NCBI RefSeq assembly: GCF_016808095.1
Contig: NC_068973.1
Coordinates: forward strand, 29,196,077-29,260,076
DNA length: 64,000 nt
Direction of reading: 5' to 3'
Source: Vigna angularis
Lineage: Eukaryota > Streptophyta > Magnoliopsida > Fabales > Fabaceae
Of the stretch, positions 35,441 to 47,789 are shown piece by piece; the stretch's first letter is position 1, and the number at the start of each line of letters is the position of its first letter. Under the pieces are notes generated by a model, which worked only from the letters and a program-made list of their open reading frames with translations, made no database searches and was not told the origin of the DNA. The translations under genes were made by a program, and so were the position numbers.

Positions 35441-37041
35441 CACTAGTAAGAAAAATATTTTTTAACGTGCTATATATGCCTTGGTTTTATTGAAATCGAA
35501 GCGTATTAAAGTTTGGTGGCATTTCCGTAAATATTGAATGCTTATATATTTCAATTATATATGAACTGATGTCTATAGATGTTACTGTCTTGGGTAGAAG
35601 GCCAACCGAGCATATAATATGAATTTTAAATGATTTAGGCATCGGTTTGTTGTGTAACTGATGCAGTTAAAGGGTTTAGGCACCGGTTTTTCATATAACC
35701 GATGTAGTAGCCCTTAGGTTAAAATCTAAAAACGAAGTTATAGTTCTTCTTTCTCTCTCGCACTCTCGCGATTTCTCTCATCTTTGCCTCCATCCCCCTC
35801 GCGATTTCTCCTCTCCACCAAACCCCAGCATCAGGACGCCACCATCACCAGCCATTAGGGTCGCCGCAAGCAACGTCGTTCACCCACGCCACCGGCTACC
35901 ACTCGCAAACCCACAAGCCGCCACCACAGCGCCTTCGTTCTCGTCCAAACTCCATGGACTCCGCGACCATATCTTCATCTTCTCCGCCATGAACACATCC
36001 ATGACCGTCAACCGGAGAACGCAATCGCAACCATTCCAAGTCGCGCGCAGCCATTACCATCGTCCTCCTCGCGCACGCACCTACAAAGAGGAAAACTCAG
36101 ACAGATCCAGAAATAGAACCCTAGGCGCGAATTTCATCTACCCCTCTTCTCCACCATCGTGTCAACCACCGCGTTTCAACCTTCTTCCATCACCATCACA
36201 GGACCTGCAACTCTACAACAGAAACCCTTAATCACGCCACCGTCACCAGAACGGCGCAACCATCTCCCTCGCGCCTTCATCGTCAATCTGCGATCAGAGA
36301 AATCAACTCGCACAAATCTGAGTTCAGAATCCCTAAAGCATGTCGCCGCCGTGGCGAGAGTTGCCATGGTTGTGCGATTATAGTTGATGCAATTCGCGTT
36401 GCTTCCGGAGGGCGGTTTCTGAATTGGATCCTTGCGTGATGGTTATATGGTGTTAAATCTGGTTTTTGCAGGTCTGATTATGGTTGCAGGTGGAGGCATG
36501 CAGCGACACGATTCTGATTTAGGGTTTTCGTTCAGTGTTCGCACATGGAGGCTCACATCGCCCTCTCCAATCTCTCCTTACCCTCCGAGTACGTCGTCGC
36601 CATGGTCCTCCCGTCTCCAATCTCTACTCCTCTAGGTCGTCTCCGATCAGAAGAAGATCTTCTGAGACGTATGCGTCAAGGCCTCCGGCGGCACCAACGA
36701 CGCCACCCAATTCCCTCTGCTGCCCTTTTTCCTCATCTCGTTCTCCCCCAGCAGGATGGGCACCCCTTATCAATTGCTTGAATGTGAATAATTTTATGGT
36801 TCCAAAGGATGACATTCACGGAGGATACCCAATCTGAAGGCTCCCAGAAGGAATCTGATTTTGGAAGAACTGATACTGCCTTGGTTCAAAGAGAACCGAG
36901 TCGAATCCTAGACATTGCTTCGGTTAAAGAGAACCGAGGCGAATCCTACTAACTTTTTGCCTTCCCTGCATATGCTTCGGTTCTCAAACCGATGTCTATG
37001 GCCGAAAATAACCGATGTCTATTCATTTAACTACACTAGTG
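35441..37041. mobile_element. Non-autonomous CACTA (En/Spm) element with GC-rich cargo
   Basis: The 1601 bp element begins CACTAGTAAG and its right end, read on the minus strand, begins CACTAGTGTAG. It has a 3 bp target duplication TAT (35438-35440 and 37042-37044). Subterminal regions carry repeated CATCGGTT / AACCGATGT and CTTCGGTT motifs in both orientations at 35630-35720 and 36880-37020. The interior (about 35740-36840) is C-rich and quite unlike the AT-rich flanks. It has several overlapping frames of 60-105 codons, none with a recognised domain and none continuous, so no transposase is present. The cargo looks like captured or decayed exon/leader sequence of unknown origin. Confidence 0.8.
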
Positions 37042-37044
37042 TAT

Positions 37045-37681
37045 AGAGAAGAATATGTGTGATAGCTTGATTAATACATTTTGTATTGACACACTTATTA
37101 ATATTCAGGGAAAGACAAAAGATAAAATAAATGCTGGTTTGGATTTGTTTGAAATAAAAAAACTGAGAAGACTTGACACCAATGGAAGATAAGTTTTTAC
37201 CAATGCCTAAACAGTGTCAAGTATTACAAGGATACTCTTAAAATATTAAGAGTTTAATGTCGATGCAGAATTTGAAGTTTGTTGACTTGAAGTATCACGA
37301 TTCTAAAATCTTAATGTAACAATTGATATTGATGGCTATTTGTGAAATTTTTATCCAAAAATGTTAGACTCGTTTGTGTTCATTTTTTTCTTCAATTTGT
37401 AGTAAAGTGGTTGTTCCTGTAAAGCTATACTTCAATGCAAGATTGTTATCATCTTGTGTGATTTTGGTACATTTGTCCCTCTATCATTTTTTGACATCAT
37501 GATACATTTCCTTATTCATTTGGTAAGAGAAATCAAATTTTGTGGACTAGTATACCTAAGATAAATGTATCCTATTGAACATTATATGAAGATTTTAAAA
37601 GGGTATATGAAAAATTAATATTCTTCAGTTTGTTAAGATTCATTTATCTAAGGGATGGATTTAAATAATCGATTTTCCAAT
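37045..37681. other. Intergenic DNA between CACTA element and LTR
   Basis: No gene or clear repeat seen. Confidence 0.5.
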
Positions 37682-38593
37682 TGATAATTGAGTACAAGTT
37701 GAAATAATTCATAGAGTGAATCTTATATGTTACAAGGTGTTAGAACAAAAGCTTAAGGGATTACCACTCAAAATAAAAACTCACACATATTGTCTCGTGT
37801 TGGGTATAGAAAATTTAAGAACGAGTTTTGTAGGGAGGCAGTAATGACTTTTGTGAACAAGTAGAAACTGGACAAAAAAAATAACCCTATTTATAAAGAT
37901 ATAGGTTACAGTTCCTTTAGAGGAATCATAGCCTAAAATGAGAGTCTTAATATAGGCTATAGTTTCCTTATGTAGGTATCAGTGAGTATCGCACAACGGA
38001 ATAAAAAGTGATTAAAGAGCATAAAAACATGTTACGGTCAATAGCCAAGTTAAAATGTTCCTTTTAAAATCGTGATTTTCTTTTAAGACTTTTAATAAAC
38101 AGTGAGAATGGCGCCCAGCCCCCCTCCTGGGGCGCCCGGGCGCGACTAGTGCGCAGAACTGGCGCCCGGCCCCCCTCATGGGGCACCCGGGCGCGACCAT
38201 TGCGCAGAACTGGCGCCCGGGCGCGACTGGTGCGCAGAAACTAGCGCTCAGCCCCCTTTCTGGGGTGCCCAGCTCGAGCACACCAGAAATCAGCTTCTGT
38301 GCAGGTGGCGCCCGAGCGCGACCTGATTTTTCTGCATTGCATCGTTTTCTCTTTTTCTGCAGATGTGCTTGCTTCTTGTGGTTGGTTCAGCTCTATACAT
38401 TGTTGGAGATTCTTCCAAGCACATTATTAGCTACAAAATAAGGGATTATAGATGAAATTACATCAAAGTAGCCCAAAACACCATTATTCATAAAAATAAG
38501 ATAAATTAGAGGATTAAGCAAGTTACATGCTAGAAAAGAGTTCATTTTTCTATTGAAATGATGCTTAAATAAGGGTAAGAATTAGCGTTATCA
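37682..38593 (-). mobile_element. LTR of a gypsy-type retrotransposon, minus orientation
   Basis: On the minus strand the segment starts TGATAACGCTAATTC (38593) and ends CAATTATCA (37682), so the ends are TGATAA...TTATCA. A TATAAATA box sits at 37895-37888 (minus), well placed for an LTR promoter. The central part carries GC-rich repeats with GGGCGC motifs. No matching 5 bp target duplication (CCAAT versus GTCGG) and no partner LTR or coding region was found, so it is a fragment or a rearranged solo LTR. The 89-residue frame inside it is repeat-derived. Confidence 0.6.
38110..38275. repeat. GC-rich 51 bp tandem repeats within the LTR
   Basis: Units starting GGCGCCC at 38110, 38161 and 38212 are spaced 51 bp; the third is shortened and a fourth diverged copy begins near 38243. 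Each contains palindromic GCGCCCGGGCGC-like sequence. This is the strongest GC island outside the genes. Confidence 0.85.
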
Positions 38594-38596
38594 GTC

Positions 38597-38720
38597 GGCC
38601 TGGTGGATCGGCCTAATGATTGGCCTGAATGATCGGCCTAGATGATCGGCCTGGATGATCGGCCTGAATGATCGGCCTGGGTGATCGGCCTAGTGATTGG
38701 TCTGGATGGTAGGCCTGATG
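38597..38720. repeat. 13 bp minisatellite
   Basis: About nine diverged copies of a unit like GATCGGCCTGAAT lie immediately outside the LTR end at 38593. Variation is mainly in the last four bases of each unit. Confidence 0.9.
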
Positions 38721-39770
38721 GTGCCGAGCGGTCCAATTTATATTAGTGATTTTTAAATAATAAGAATGATTTAGAATGGTTGGTTTAAAAATTATAAATC
38801 TTGTTGCAACAACTCTAATTTAGTGATCAAATAATTAGTTATTAAATAGGAATATTTAAAATTATTAAAACTAAATAACTAACTTGGAATGAAATATAGA
38901 ATTAAATGATACTAAGTGATGGAGATAGTATATTTATAAGTAGAGGATGGAAATAATATATTTATTAGTGGAAGATTACATAATTATTAAATGAATGAAA
39001 CACAATTCTCATTATTGTTTATCATTTTACTCTTCGGTGTTTCTTCTTTTAACTATATTTTTTTACTAAAATTAGAACAATTGAATTTTATATAATGTAT
39101 TTCATTTGTTTAGGAATTTCGATTAGGTAGGTATACAGAATGAAAAATTTAACCCTTTTGCAATCTAGAATACTATTAATGTTTTCTTATTATTTCATCT
39201 ATCCAAAAGTTTGAAATTTATTCTTGAAAAAATCACTTTCAAGTCCTTTGTCATCTCAAAATATCTATGAATATTTTTTATAACAAACATATTTTTAATT
39301 GGCTTTTAAAATGTGCATATGTAAGGACATCTGTAACATGAAAAGAGATAAATAGTATAGTATTTACATTTTAAAATGTATATTTAATTTTAGTTGCTTT
39401 CAACATAAAAAATTATATTAATTTAAGTTACCAGTATAGTTTAAATAATAGTTAAATGTGAGGTTTTATTGCATAAATATATCATATTTAGTTAAGCAAT
39501 GAAGTTGCTTTCAAGCAAGTTTCAATTAATTAAACTGTTAGGAAATGAGAAACAGAGTGCTACATATATCTCAGAGGATACAAAAATATTATTGGTGACC
39601 TCACATTTAATCATATGCACACAAAAAAGATAATAAAAACTGAAAATAATATTAGAAATCTTAAAAAGAATTAATTGAATTTTAAATTTTGATATAAATT
39701 ATATTTTACTTATTATTTTTTAAACTTATTATTTATATTATCTATAAATTTGTTTCCTTTGACAAGAAGT
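38721..39770. other. AT-rich intergenic DNA
   Basis: No gene or recognisable repeat seen. Confidence 0.5.
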
Positions 39771-39842
39771 GGTTCTATGGTGTAGTGGTTAGCACTCTGG
39801 ACTTTGAATCCAGCGACCTGGGTTCGACTCCCGGTAGGACCT
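39771..39842 (+). tRNA. tRNA-Gln (anticodon UUG)
   Basis: A 72 nt cloverleaf. The acceptor stem GGTTCTA pairs with TAGGACC, with discriminator T at 39842. The D arm holds the TAGTGGTTAG A-box core. The anticodon stem CTGGA/TCCAG encloses CTTTGAA, giving anticodon TTG. The T arm holds GGTTCGACTCC, the B box of the internal RNA polymerase III promoter. No intron, and the CCA is not encoded, as expected for a nuclear gene. It decodes CAA glutamine codons. The short T run just after the gene is weak as a terminator. Confidence 0.96.
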
Positions 39843-41788
39843 TTATATTAAATAAATAATTTTCATTTTATGATTATTAAAAGATATTTTTCATAATTAT
39901 TAAATTAAATAATAATTATTATTGTGATTTGGTTTTCCTCCATTGTTTTTAATTTTGTGGTTAGTAAAGCTTATGTTTTTCTCATATTTGTTTTTGCAAA
40001 TAAGTGTTGAAAAAACATACTTTTTTCCCACACACATACTAAATTATATTTAAAATCTCACCTAATACAATTGTCTTTCACAAACAACTCTCACCTTCCC
40101 TTCTCACTAAACAACCCAAAACAACTTTCTATTAAGCTTACTTTTAGAATATGTTCATGGCAAATAATATAATTTTTTTCTTCTTTTTATCATTTAATTT
40201 TTTCCATTTACATATACTCATTTGTTTTACTGAAAGAAAAATATGTTTATTATGTCTATAGTTGAAATTCAAGTTAAAATTTCTATTATATATTCATTTT
40301 GTTGGCCTATGTTAATATTCAGAATACAACTTATTATATTTAACTTTAGTTATAATTAACGCAAGTTTTAAGTTTTACATAAAAACTTTATTTTAATATT
40401 AAAATTTAAAATAAAAGCTTTAAAAATAAAGTAGAAGTTGGTTTCTATTTTTATTTTTTTATTTTAAAATTCATTTATTTTAATGTTTTCAATTAAAAGA
40501 ACTAAATTTATTTTAAGAAAGCTTAGTATAAAGTCACAAATAAAGATAAATTCTTAAAAATTTAGGGTTGTACAGCAAAGCTAACTAAAAAGTTAACTGG
40601 TAACTTATATACCTGCTTTTAATTGATGAACTACTTAGTAGCTTATATGCTCCTAATTTATATGTTGTATATGAAATACTATAACTACATCCTTCTTATT
40701 TTATTAAAAAAAATTGTTTTTAAACAAAAATATATTATTACGTAATTATATTTAATTTTTTAAATAACTAAATTCTTATTATTTTTTAAGTACTTCTAAT
40801 TATTTTTGAAAAGTTGTATATGTATTTTTTTTATTTGAAAAAATTATTTTATTTAAATGATTCCATCTAATGAGTGATAATTAAATTTTTATTTGTTTTA
40901 AAAACTAAATTGGTTAAGACATTGAAAGGTAATTTAACAAAAACTAAAAATAATGCAATAACAAATTGTATTCATAAAATTAAAATAGGTTAGAAGTTAA
41001 AGAAATCGAGGATAATAAAAAAATAATTAAAATATAAACAATAATGATGAAACAAAATTGAATAACTTGCAAGCTAACTAAAATAACTTATAAGCTATAA
41101 GCTAAAAAATACGTTACTTTGAGGTATTTTACAAACATTTTTGTGTTGATTTAACTAGATTATAAGCCAGTTAAATAAGTTGGTAGATAGCTTATTGATC
41201 TTACTAAAAACACTCTTAATTTTTTTGTAAATTTCACTGCATATTATATATTTCATTACATGTTAATTTTATTATTGTCTTTTATGATATAATTTCCGTT
41301 TACATCTTTGTTGCACCACTTATATAATTGTCTCCTTAAGTTAATTGCTATGGATTAGTAAAATTTGGTTTCTATAATATTTGTTATAATTATTCAATTT
41401 ATTTATTTATTTTTTACTTGATGTGGTCCTATATGTTTTTTCAAAAGACTAAATGTAATAACCTCTTTTATTAGATGTGGTTAAGATGATAAAATGGAAA
41501 CTCAAAATTATCGCAATAATTATTTCAAAAATATAAATAAAAGGACTACATTGAACTAAAATGAATAGAAAGAAAATATTAAATCATATCATTGATATAA
41601 TATATAGATATAAATATGGAGACAATAAATATTATTAAGTTTATTTACTGTTTAATTGATTTTAAGTATCTCCTAAAGTAAATTTATTTATTTTTGTGTC
41701 ATTAGCATTCTATAATGCTTAAACTTTTGCAGAGATAATCAAATTATTTTTACTTTTTTATGAAAGATATTATGAGAGTCTAAATGAT

Positions 41789-41910
41789 ATGAAGTAGCAA
41801 ACCATATAAAAAGACTTAAATGTTTTTTATTTTACATTTATTAGTTATAATGAAGTAGCAAACCATATAAAAAGACTTAAATGTTTTTTATTTTACATTT
41901 ATTAGTTATG
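41789..41910. repeat. 61 bp tandem duplication, two near-identical copies
   Basis: Copy 1 is 41789-41849 and copy 2 is 41850-41910, each beginning ATGAAGTAGCAAACC. They are identical apart from the last base or two, indicating a recent event. Non-coding. Confidence 0.95.
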
Positions 41911-42172
41911 ATGAAGTATATTTACAATTATTAAAAAAGATGTGAAAGGAATTTAGTTAGAAGCAAATAATTTATGCAAACAGAAAATACAATTGAACTT
42001 TTATTTTCTCTAATTATAGATTATTTCAAAATAAATTAAATATAAAAGATGATAATCATCAAAAGCCCTCTCGTATTCTGCAAGTACATGTGTATTTATT
42101 TTATAAGCAATTTCCATAACCTGCAAGTACCGTTAAACATAAGTATTTTCAAACATAATATATAAATATATA

Positions 42173-42235
42173 GGATAATGATAGTTTGATAATATTTTTA
42201 ACATTTTAATATTATTTACTTATCATTTTGATAAC
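42173..42235. mobile_element. Half copy of the GGATAATGATA Mutator-type MITE
   Basis: Starts GGATAATGATAGTTTG and follows the left arm of the 20823-21011 MITE for about 60 bp. The other arm is missing. Confidence 0.5.
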
Positions 42236-42849
42236 ATGGATTAATCAACGACATACATGTATATAATAACAGTTCAACTGTAGTAGTGAACTATATCATT
42301 TTGTCTAAAAAAAAAAAATCAAGGTTCCACACATAACAACAGCTCATAAAACAAGCAACCATATCTTTTTCCATGGGCGTATAACTCTTTTTGTCAAAAT
42401 TAATTATAAAAATTAGGAAAGTAATATTTAAGTCAGTACCATATCCTGTTTGAAACTCTATTAATATTTTCCAAAAAACTGAAATGTAAAATTAATTTTA
42501 ACAATTGAAATTCAAAATTGGAATATTTTTTCTTAATTTGTCCAAAAATAACTTTTCTTAAGTTAAGTTTCCACGAATTTAACAAGAGCATGAAATAAGA
42601 TGTGCTATACAGTTGCCATAAAAGCATAGATACACATTAAAAGAGTCCATGTCTTTCCATAAACTTAAATAGCGTCCAAAATGTCTGGAAGTGAGAATTC
42701 AGGGATTAAAAGAAAGCAAGGTTTTTTAAAACACAAGTTGAAGATGTACATGATGAGTCTGTTTCGGCAGGCATATCTACAAGAAGTGACTTCTCAGAGC
42801 CCTTGAAAGGCACTTCCTCGAAGTGAAGGTTGAAAATGAATGCAGGAGC

Positions 42850-45437
42850 TTAATGAGCTGGATGAGGGAAATGGGTGAATACACGGTGTGCATGGACAGC
42901 ACAGGCACAATGCACAGAGGTCAAGTTGAGGCAGCCACTCATTATGAGTGAGTGCCTCCCTGAGCATGTGTGGAGTGATGGGAATGAGTCACAAACCGCT
43001 TGAACCGCAGATGGGGTGAGTGCAGTGCATTGGCTTATGTTCAATGTCCTTAACCCATCCTCATCATTTCCTCCTTTCACAGATATCCTGTTATTCACCT
43101 TGCTGTGTGCCAAAGAATACATTGCTCTGTCTGTGATGTTCTTGCAGTAGTACAGTCCAAGAGACCTCAGATGTGGGCATCTGTTAGCCAAAGCAATCAC
43201 ACTATCATCTGCAGTGAACCTCACTGTTAGAATTCTACTCATCATCACTCAACCAAGAAACACAGGGACCAAGACAATGTCCATTTTCAAATTCAAAGTG
43301 TATCATTTCATTGAAAAACTATGTATTTCACAATACATAGATTTTCCATTTCTCTTTCAAAAAAGACATATCTCATTTACAATTTATTTTTCCTTTTCCC
43401 ATGTCTGTCATCTCAGTTTGTAAATATATTCTAACCATTTCAATTGCATGTCTAATCACAATCTACTTAACCATGTCTTTTGGAAATATCATGAAAATCA
43501 GATATTTTAAAATGTAAAGAAATATATGATAAGTGTTTGGCTACAGAATTCTGGATTTCAATCATTAAAACCTTGAATAAAATACCTGTTATACGGACAC
43601 AGCCACACAAGTCAACTATCCTAAGATCAGGGCACCCATATGCTAAAGTAGTCACTCCAACATCACCAACATTATCACACCATCCAAGGTTCAAAGATTG
43701 TAGCTGATTGCAGTACTGTCCAATGGCCTGTATATCGTTTAATCAATGGATTATAATTCAAAGCCATCTTAATTCTTACACGATTATGAAACCAACTAGT
43801 CTACCACAATCATTCATACCTGCAATGCAGTATCAGATGCAGCTCTAACACATCCACAAAGATTTAGAACTTTTAGTTTTCTGCAGAAACTGGCAAGGTA
43901 AGCCAGAGCACCGTCACTAAATGCTGAACACCCACTGATGTTGAGTTTTGTGAGATCGCGACAACCTAATGCAATAGCATAAAGTGAACGATCAGTTAGC
44001 TTGAAGCTTTTGCTGAGGTCCAGAATCTGCAATTCATGACAGCACTCTGCAATAGTCTCAACAGCTTTATCCTCTAGTTGAGGCTTGTCTTGACGAAGGA
44101 TTAGAGTTTGCAATTTTGTGAATTTAGGAATAATTGATAGGACCAAGTTATTCATGTTCTTGCTACACCTGAAGAGAGACGAATTACATGTTATTACTAC
44201 ATTCCATGAACTCCACAATAACTACAAGCACTTCTACTGACAGTTTCTTTCCCATCACGAACCATAACTACAAACACTCCGTACCACTGAATCAAATACA
44301 TTAACTGAGAGGTGTTCAATAGAAATCCCTTTGAAGAAATCATTTAAGAAAATTAATGAACTGAGAACAAAAGCGGAAAAACATACAATAATAACTTGGT
44401 GTAGAGCATCAGGAATTATACTTGCAAGTATTGGCCATACCATTGCTATCCATTATATTACATATTTTTATAACATTTTAAGAAATAGATTGTAGTCAAC
44501 TAACAAATAGTTGTAATACCAAATTGACTAGTGAACCCTGAGTTACAAAAGGAACATTAAAAAACCCAAAGATTTTCAGGTTAAAATATCGATAGATAAA
44601 TATAAATATAACATATTAGGCTGAACCAAAAGAGGGGCAGGGGCTTACTACGTTATCAGAAAAAGAAGACACACAACAACTTACAGTATCTTCTAATTTA
44701 TCCAGGGAAGAAAGAGAGATTTTTAAAGAGCCTAAAATTTCAGACACAAGAACACCTTGGCAAAGAAAAAATTAAGATTTGCAGCACAACCCCACACGAC
44801 ACCTCTTATATCCATTATCAGTTTCCTTAACCGCATACATGTCACGTCACATTCTCATCAGAATATCCCCGCCAATCTTAAAGTATTGAAAACACTCCAT
44901 CAAACTTACGGATTCTACAATCCCCAAAGCAAGGAAACAACAATTCAAACAGCTCAGCCCCATGGCAAACAAAAAGGAACAAAAAAAAATCATGACAAAA
45001 GCAAGAGAAAAAAAAAAGACAGTACCAGTTTCACAATCACATCATAACAAAATTAACTATAATCTGCAAACAAAAGGAATAAAAAACACCTCACCATAAC
45101 AAAATCCCCAATTGGAGAGAAACAGAAGGCCCGCAGGTAAGGATACATGGCATCAAGAGAGAGAGAGAGAAATATACCATGATAGTGATAAACGAGCAAG
45201 GCCAAAGTAGATAGCATCTCTCCAGCCACGACAAACTCCAGAAGCGGTGATCACTGTCTGATCATCCACAAGGGACAAAATTTGCATCAAAAGTTCCACA
45301 GGAATATCCTTCCACTCGGTAATCACCCCAACCTTCAAGTTCACCCCTTTCTCACTGTTCCCACTCCCAGCCACCATCATAAGTCTCTCAAAACACAAGT
45401 TCAAGTCCTCAGCTCTCAGATTATCCTTGCCAACCAT
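42850..45437 (-). CDS. F-box/LRR protein of the SKP2A/SKP2B type, four exons
   Basis: Exons on the minus strand are 45437-45178, 44168-43820, 43727-43586 and 43208-42850. Splice phases are 2, 0 and 1, and the product is 369 residues (Arabidopsis SKP2A is about 360). An F-box spans about residues 39-78 ([19 protein letters not shown]...[10 protein letters not shown]) and would bind SKP1/ASK in an SCF ubiquitin ligase. Leucine-rich repeats of the cysteine-containing type fill most of the rest ([66 protein letters not shown]). The tail [20 protein letters not shown]...SGRHSL is diagnostic. In Arabidopsis this family targets cell-cycle regulators (E2FC, DPB) and SKP2A binds auxin; function here is by homology. 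The start fits the family N-terminus (MVGK..., then an acidic segment). A 5'UTR intron is likely (46021-45476). No defects. Confidence 0.95.
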
Positions 45438-45474
45438 TTCAGTTGCAGCACGACAAAAAGCTTCAACTTTCCCA

Positions 45475-46090
45475 GCTGTAACAAAAGGGGGAGGAAAACA
45501 AAGGATAAGGCATAGAGAATCCCTAGATTTAAAGTATCGAAAACACAGCCTTTAGAAAATTATAATCACCACAAACTAAGAAAAATCCATGGGCACAAAA
45601 GGCCCCCCAAGGCAATTTGCAAGGAAAACAACAGAAAGACAAAAACAATTGTAAAAAACTAAAAAAATAAGAGCATAATCCTATTTGAGGGATTCAGCAC
45701 ATTACATAAATACCCGCCACTTATTTCTCAATTACATGATTAAGACTTGGCTGAAAGTTTCAAACTTGACTCTGGAGACTCGTCAGAAAGATCAATTCAG
45801 AAGAATGATGACTCAAAAAAAGTCCTTTTTAAAATCAAATTTAGCACACTTAAAATTGGGACAGAGAAACAAAATCACAAAGGAGAAGGGACAAAGAAAC
45901 CATCAGAAATGAAACTGGGGAAAATTAAAATCAAAAAGCTTTCTTCTAATCAAAGACATGAAAACGGAAAACAAATAGTTCTACATGACTATGAATGCGA
46001 TCAGAGGAGCAAAGCAAATACCTTTGCCCCTTTTGTCGCCCCTTTCTTTTGGTTCCTACGAGCAGAGAAGCTCTGGTGTGCTTCTCTGAA
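45475..46090 (-). other. 5'UTR and 5'UTR intron of the SKP2-like gene
   Basis: Minus-strand donor AAAG/GTATTTGC at 46022/46021 and acceptor GTTACAG/CTGG at 45476/45475 define a 546 nt leader intron. A short first exon of about 65 nt lies upstream. A TATA-like CTTTATAG is at about 46113-46120. The layout is inferred from splice signals and position. Confidence 0.5.
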
Positions 46091-46166
46091 ATAGCGAATG
46101 GGAGGAGAAGCTCTATAAAGAGAAGAAAGGAAAAACGAATGAAAGAGGCAAGCAACGCATAGCTGC

Positions 46167-46172
46167 CACGTG
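46167..46172. promoter_or_regulatory. G-box (CACGTG) upstream of the SKP2-like gene
   Basis: GCCACGTGTAC context, a good bZIP/bHLH binding site. It lies about 50 bp upstream of the TATA-like sequence of the minus-strand gene. Confidence 0.5.
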
Positions 46173-46299
46173 TACGCATGATCAATGCGGCAGCGACAGG
46201 TTAAGTGGGTCCCAAGTAAAGTACTCTGTTTTGATGAGAACGGAGGTCAGCACCAGAGTCACCGAAACTAGGAAAGAAATAAAGAAAAGGAAAAGGAAA

Positions 46300-47770
46300 T
46301 TTTCTTATAAATTTTTTTTATATGGAAAATAAAATGAGAAATGACATTACTTAGATTTATCTTAGATTTTTTTATAACTCTCGAGTTCCATTTTTAATGT
46401 ATAAACGTTTTTCATATTTAAATGCAAGATAAATATAAACTTAATCATGAAAAGCTTTGTTAAACTGAGTTTGTTTGAATAACTTTTTCACGAGCATTCT
46501 TAGAAAAACAAAATAAAATTTATTAAATAAAGTTATTCTATAAATAAATTAATTTTTTGAATAAAATTATTGCAAGGAAAATTTTATAAACTGATTTTAA
46601 ATTAAAAATAAGAGTCGAACGAAGCAATGGTGGAAAATTTAGTCGACATATGTCTTTATGCGAAAAAAAGTAATGTTCTTCTAAATAACTTAAACTTTTT
46701 ATGATAAATAACAATTTTATATTATATAATATATTATTATATACATCAATGACTTTTACTATAAAAGCCAATTAGGATATTTCCAATTTTTTTTACATGT
46801 ATTATATGCATATTTTATTTTGTTATATTTTGAAATTCAAAACTACTACTTTGATAAATATACAACAGAATAAAAATAGGAGAGATAAATTATTCTTCTA
46901 CTTATGATAATAGTACATATACTATTTTACAGTATGAATTTTTTTTCCTTCTAAGCATATGCAATTTACATTATTTTGTTAATGTTTTTCTCATTCAAAT
47001 TATAGATTATTCCTCAAACATAAAAAGAATAATATATATATTTATGTAAACAAATATATAAAAATAAAATAATATTAAAATTAAATTTATTAAAATATAA
47101 ATAAAATTAGAACACGTAACGTATTGTATTATATTTCCGCCAGTAGAGTATAATCTTAAGAAAGATTAATTGTCATAATTTCGTAACGTGCATTTTCTAG
47201 AAACAAGGTACGTAGGTTTCACTCTTTATATTGTTTATATTATTTAATATTTTAAAATGAATTTTGATTTTGAAGAAATAGAAAATATAGCAAAAGAAGT
47301 GCGTTAGTGTTTAGTATAGTATACTGAATAAACGTTGAGAAACGGAAAAGTAGTGCGCGTGTGGAAGTGTGTTTGTGAAAAACCGAAACCGCCCCGAAAA
47401 GCAGAAAAAATGTGGAGCATCTGAACCGCAAACATGAGGAAGGAAAATAGAAGGAAAAAGAAGCAGTTTTTTGATTGCTGTAACGCAATTACATAATTTG
47501 GTTTTATTTTATTTATGTGTCTTTTTCCCTTTGTTAGGATTCTGAAACTGCACCTCACGATTGCATATTTTCTACAACTTGGGCAGTGTTATTTTGTGAA
47601 TATGTATGAGTCCATCAATCAAAATCCTTATCAGAATGGAAGCAAGTTTTACATGTAGGACACAGGTCACATCGGACGGCTACAAATTAACAAATTTAGA
47701 TTTCTTATTATGTTTTCATTCTATTTAACATTTGTAAGTTTAACTTACTTCTACAAAATTGTTTTCAAGA
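46300..47770. other. Intergenic DNA
   Basis: Mostly AT-rich. A less AT-rich patch at about 47310-47560 has overlapping frames of 78 and 84 codons on the minus strand without any recognisable domain; not called as a gene. Confidence 0.45.
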
Positions 47771-47789
47771 CTAAGATTTAGATGGACAT

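Larger units (their letters stand above)
39843..42660. other. AT-rich intergenic DNA with a tandem duplication and a half MITE
   Basis: No gene supported. It holds the 61 bp duplication at 41789-41910 and a partial MITE at 42173-42235. The last bases before 42850 are the 3'UTR of the F-box gene. Confidence 0.5.

Noticed and set aside
35989..36837. Several 60-105 codon frames in the GC-rich interior of the CACTA element
   Set aside because: They overlap in different frames and strands, with no recognisable domain and no single continuous product; treated as cargo sequence.
38012..38281. 89-codon minus-strand frame with Cys/Pro/Gly repeats
   Set aside because: Encoded by the 51 bp GC-rich repeats of an LTR; the periodicity explains the composition.
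47252..47558. Overlapping 78- and 84-codon minus-strand frames
   Set aside because: Frames conflict with each other and neither resembles a protein; the patch could be an untranslated exon but there is no evidence.
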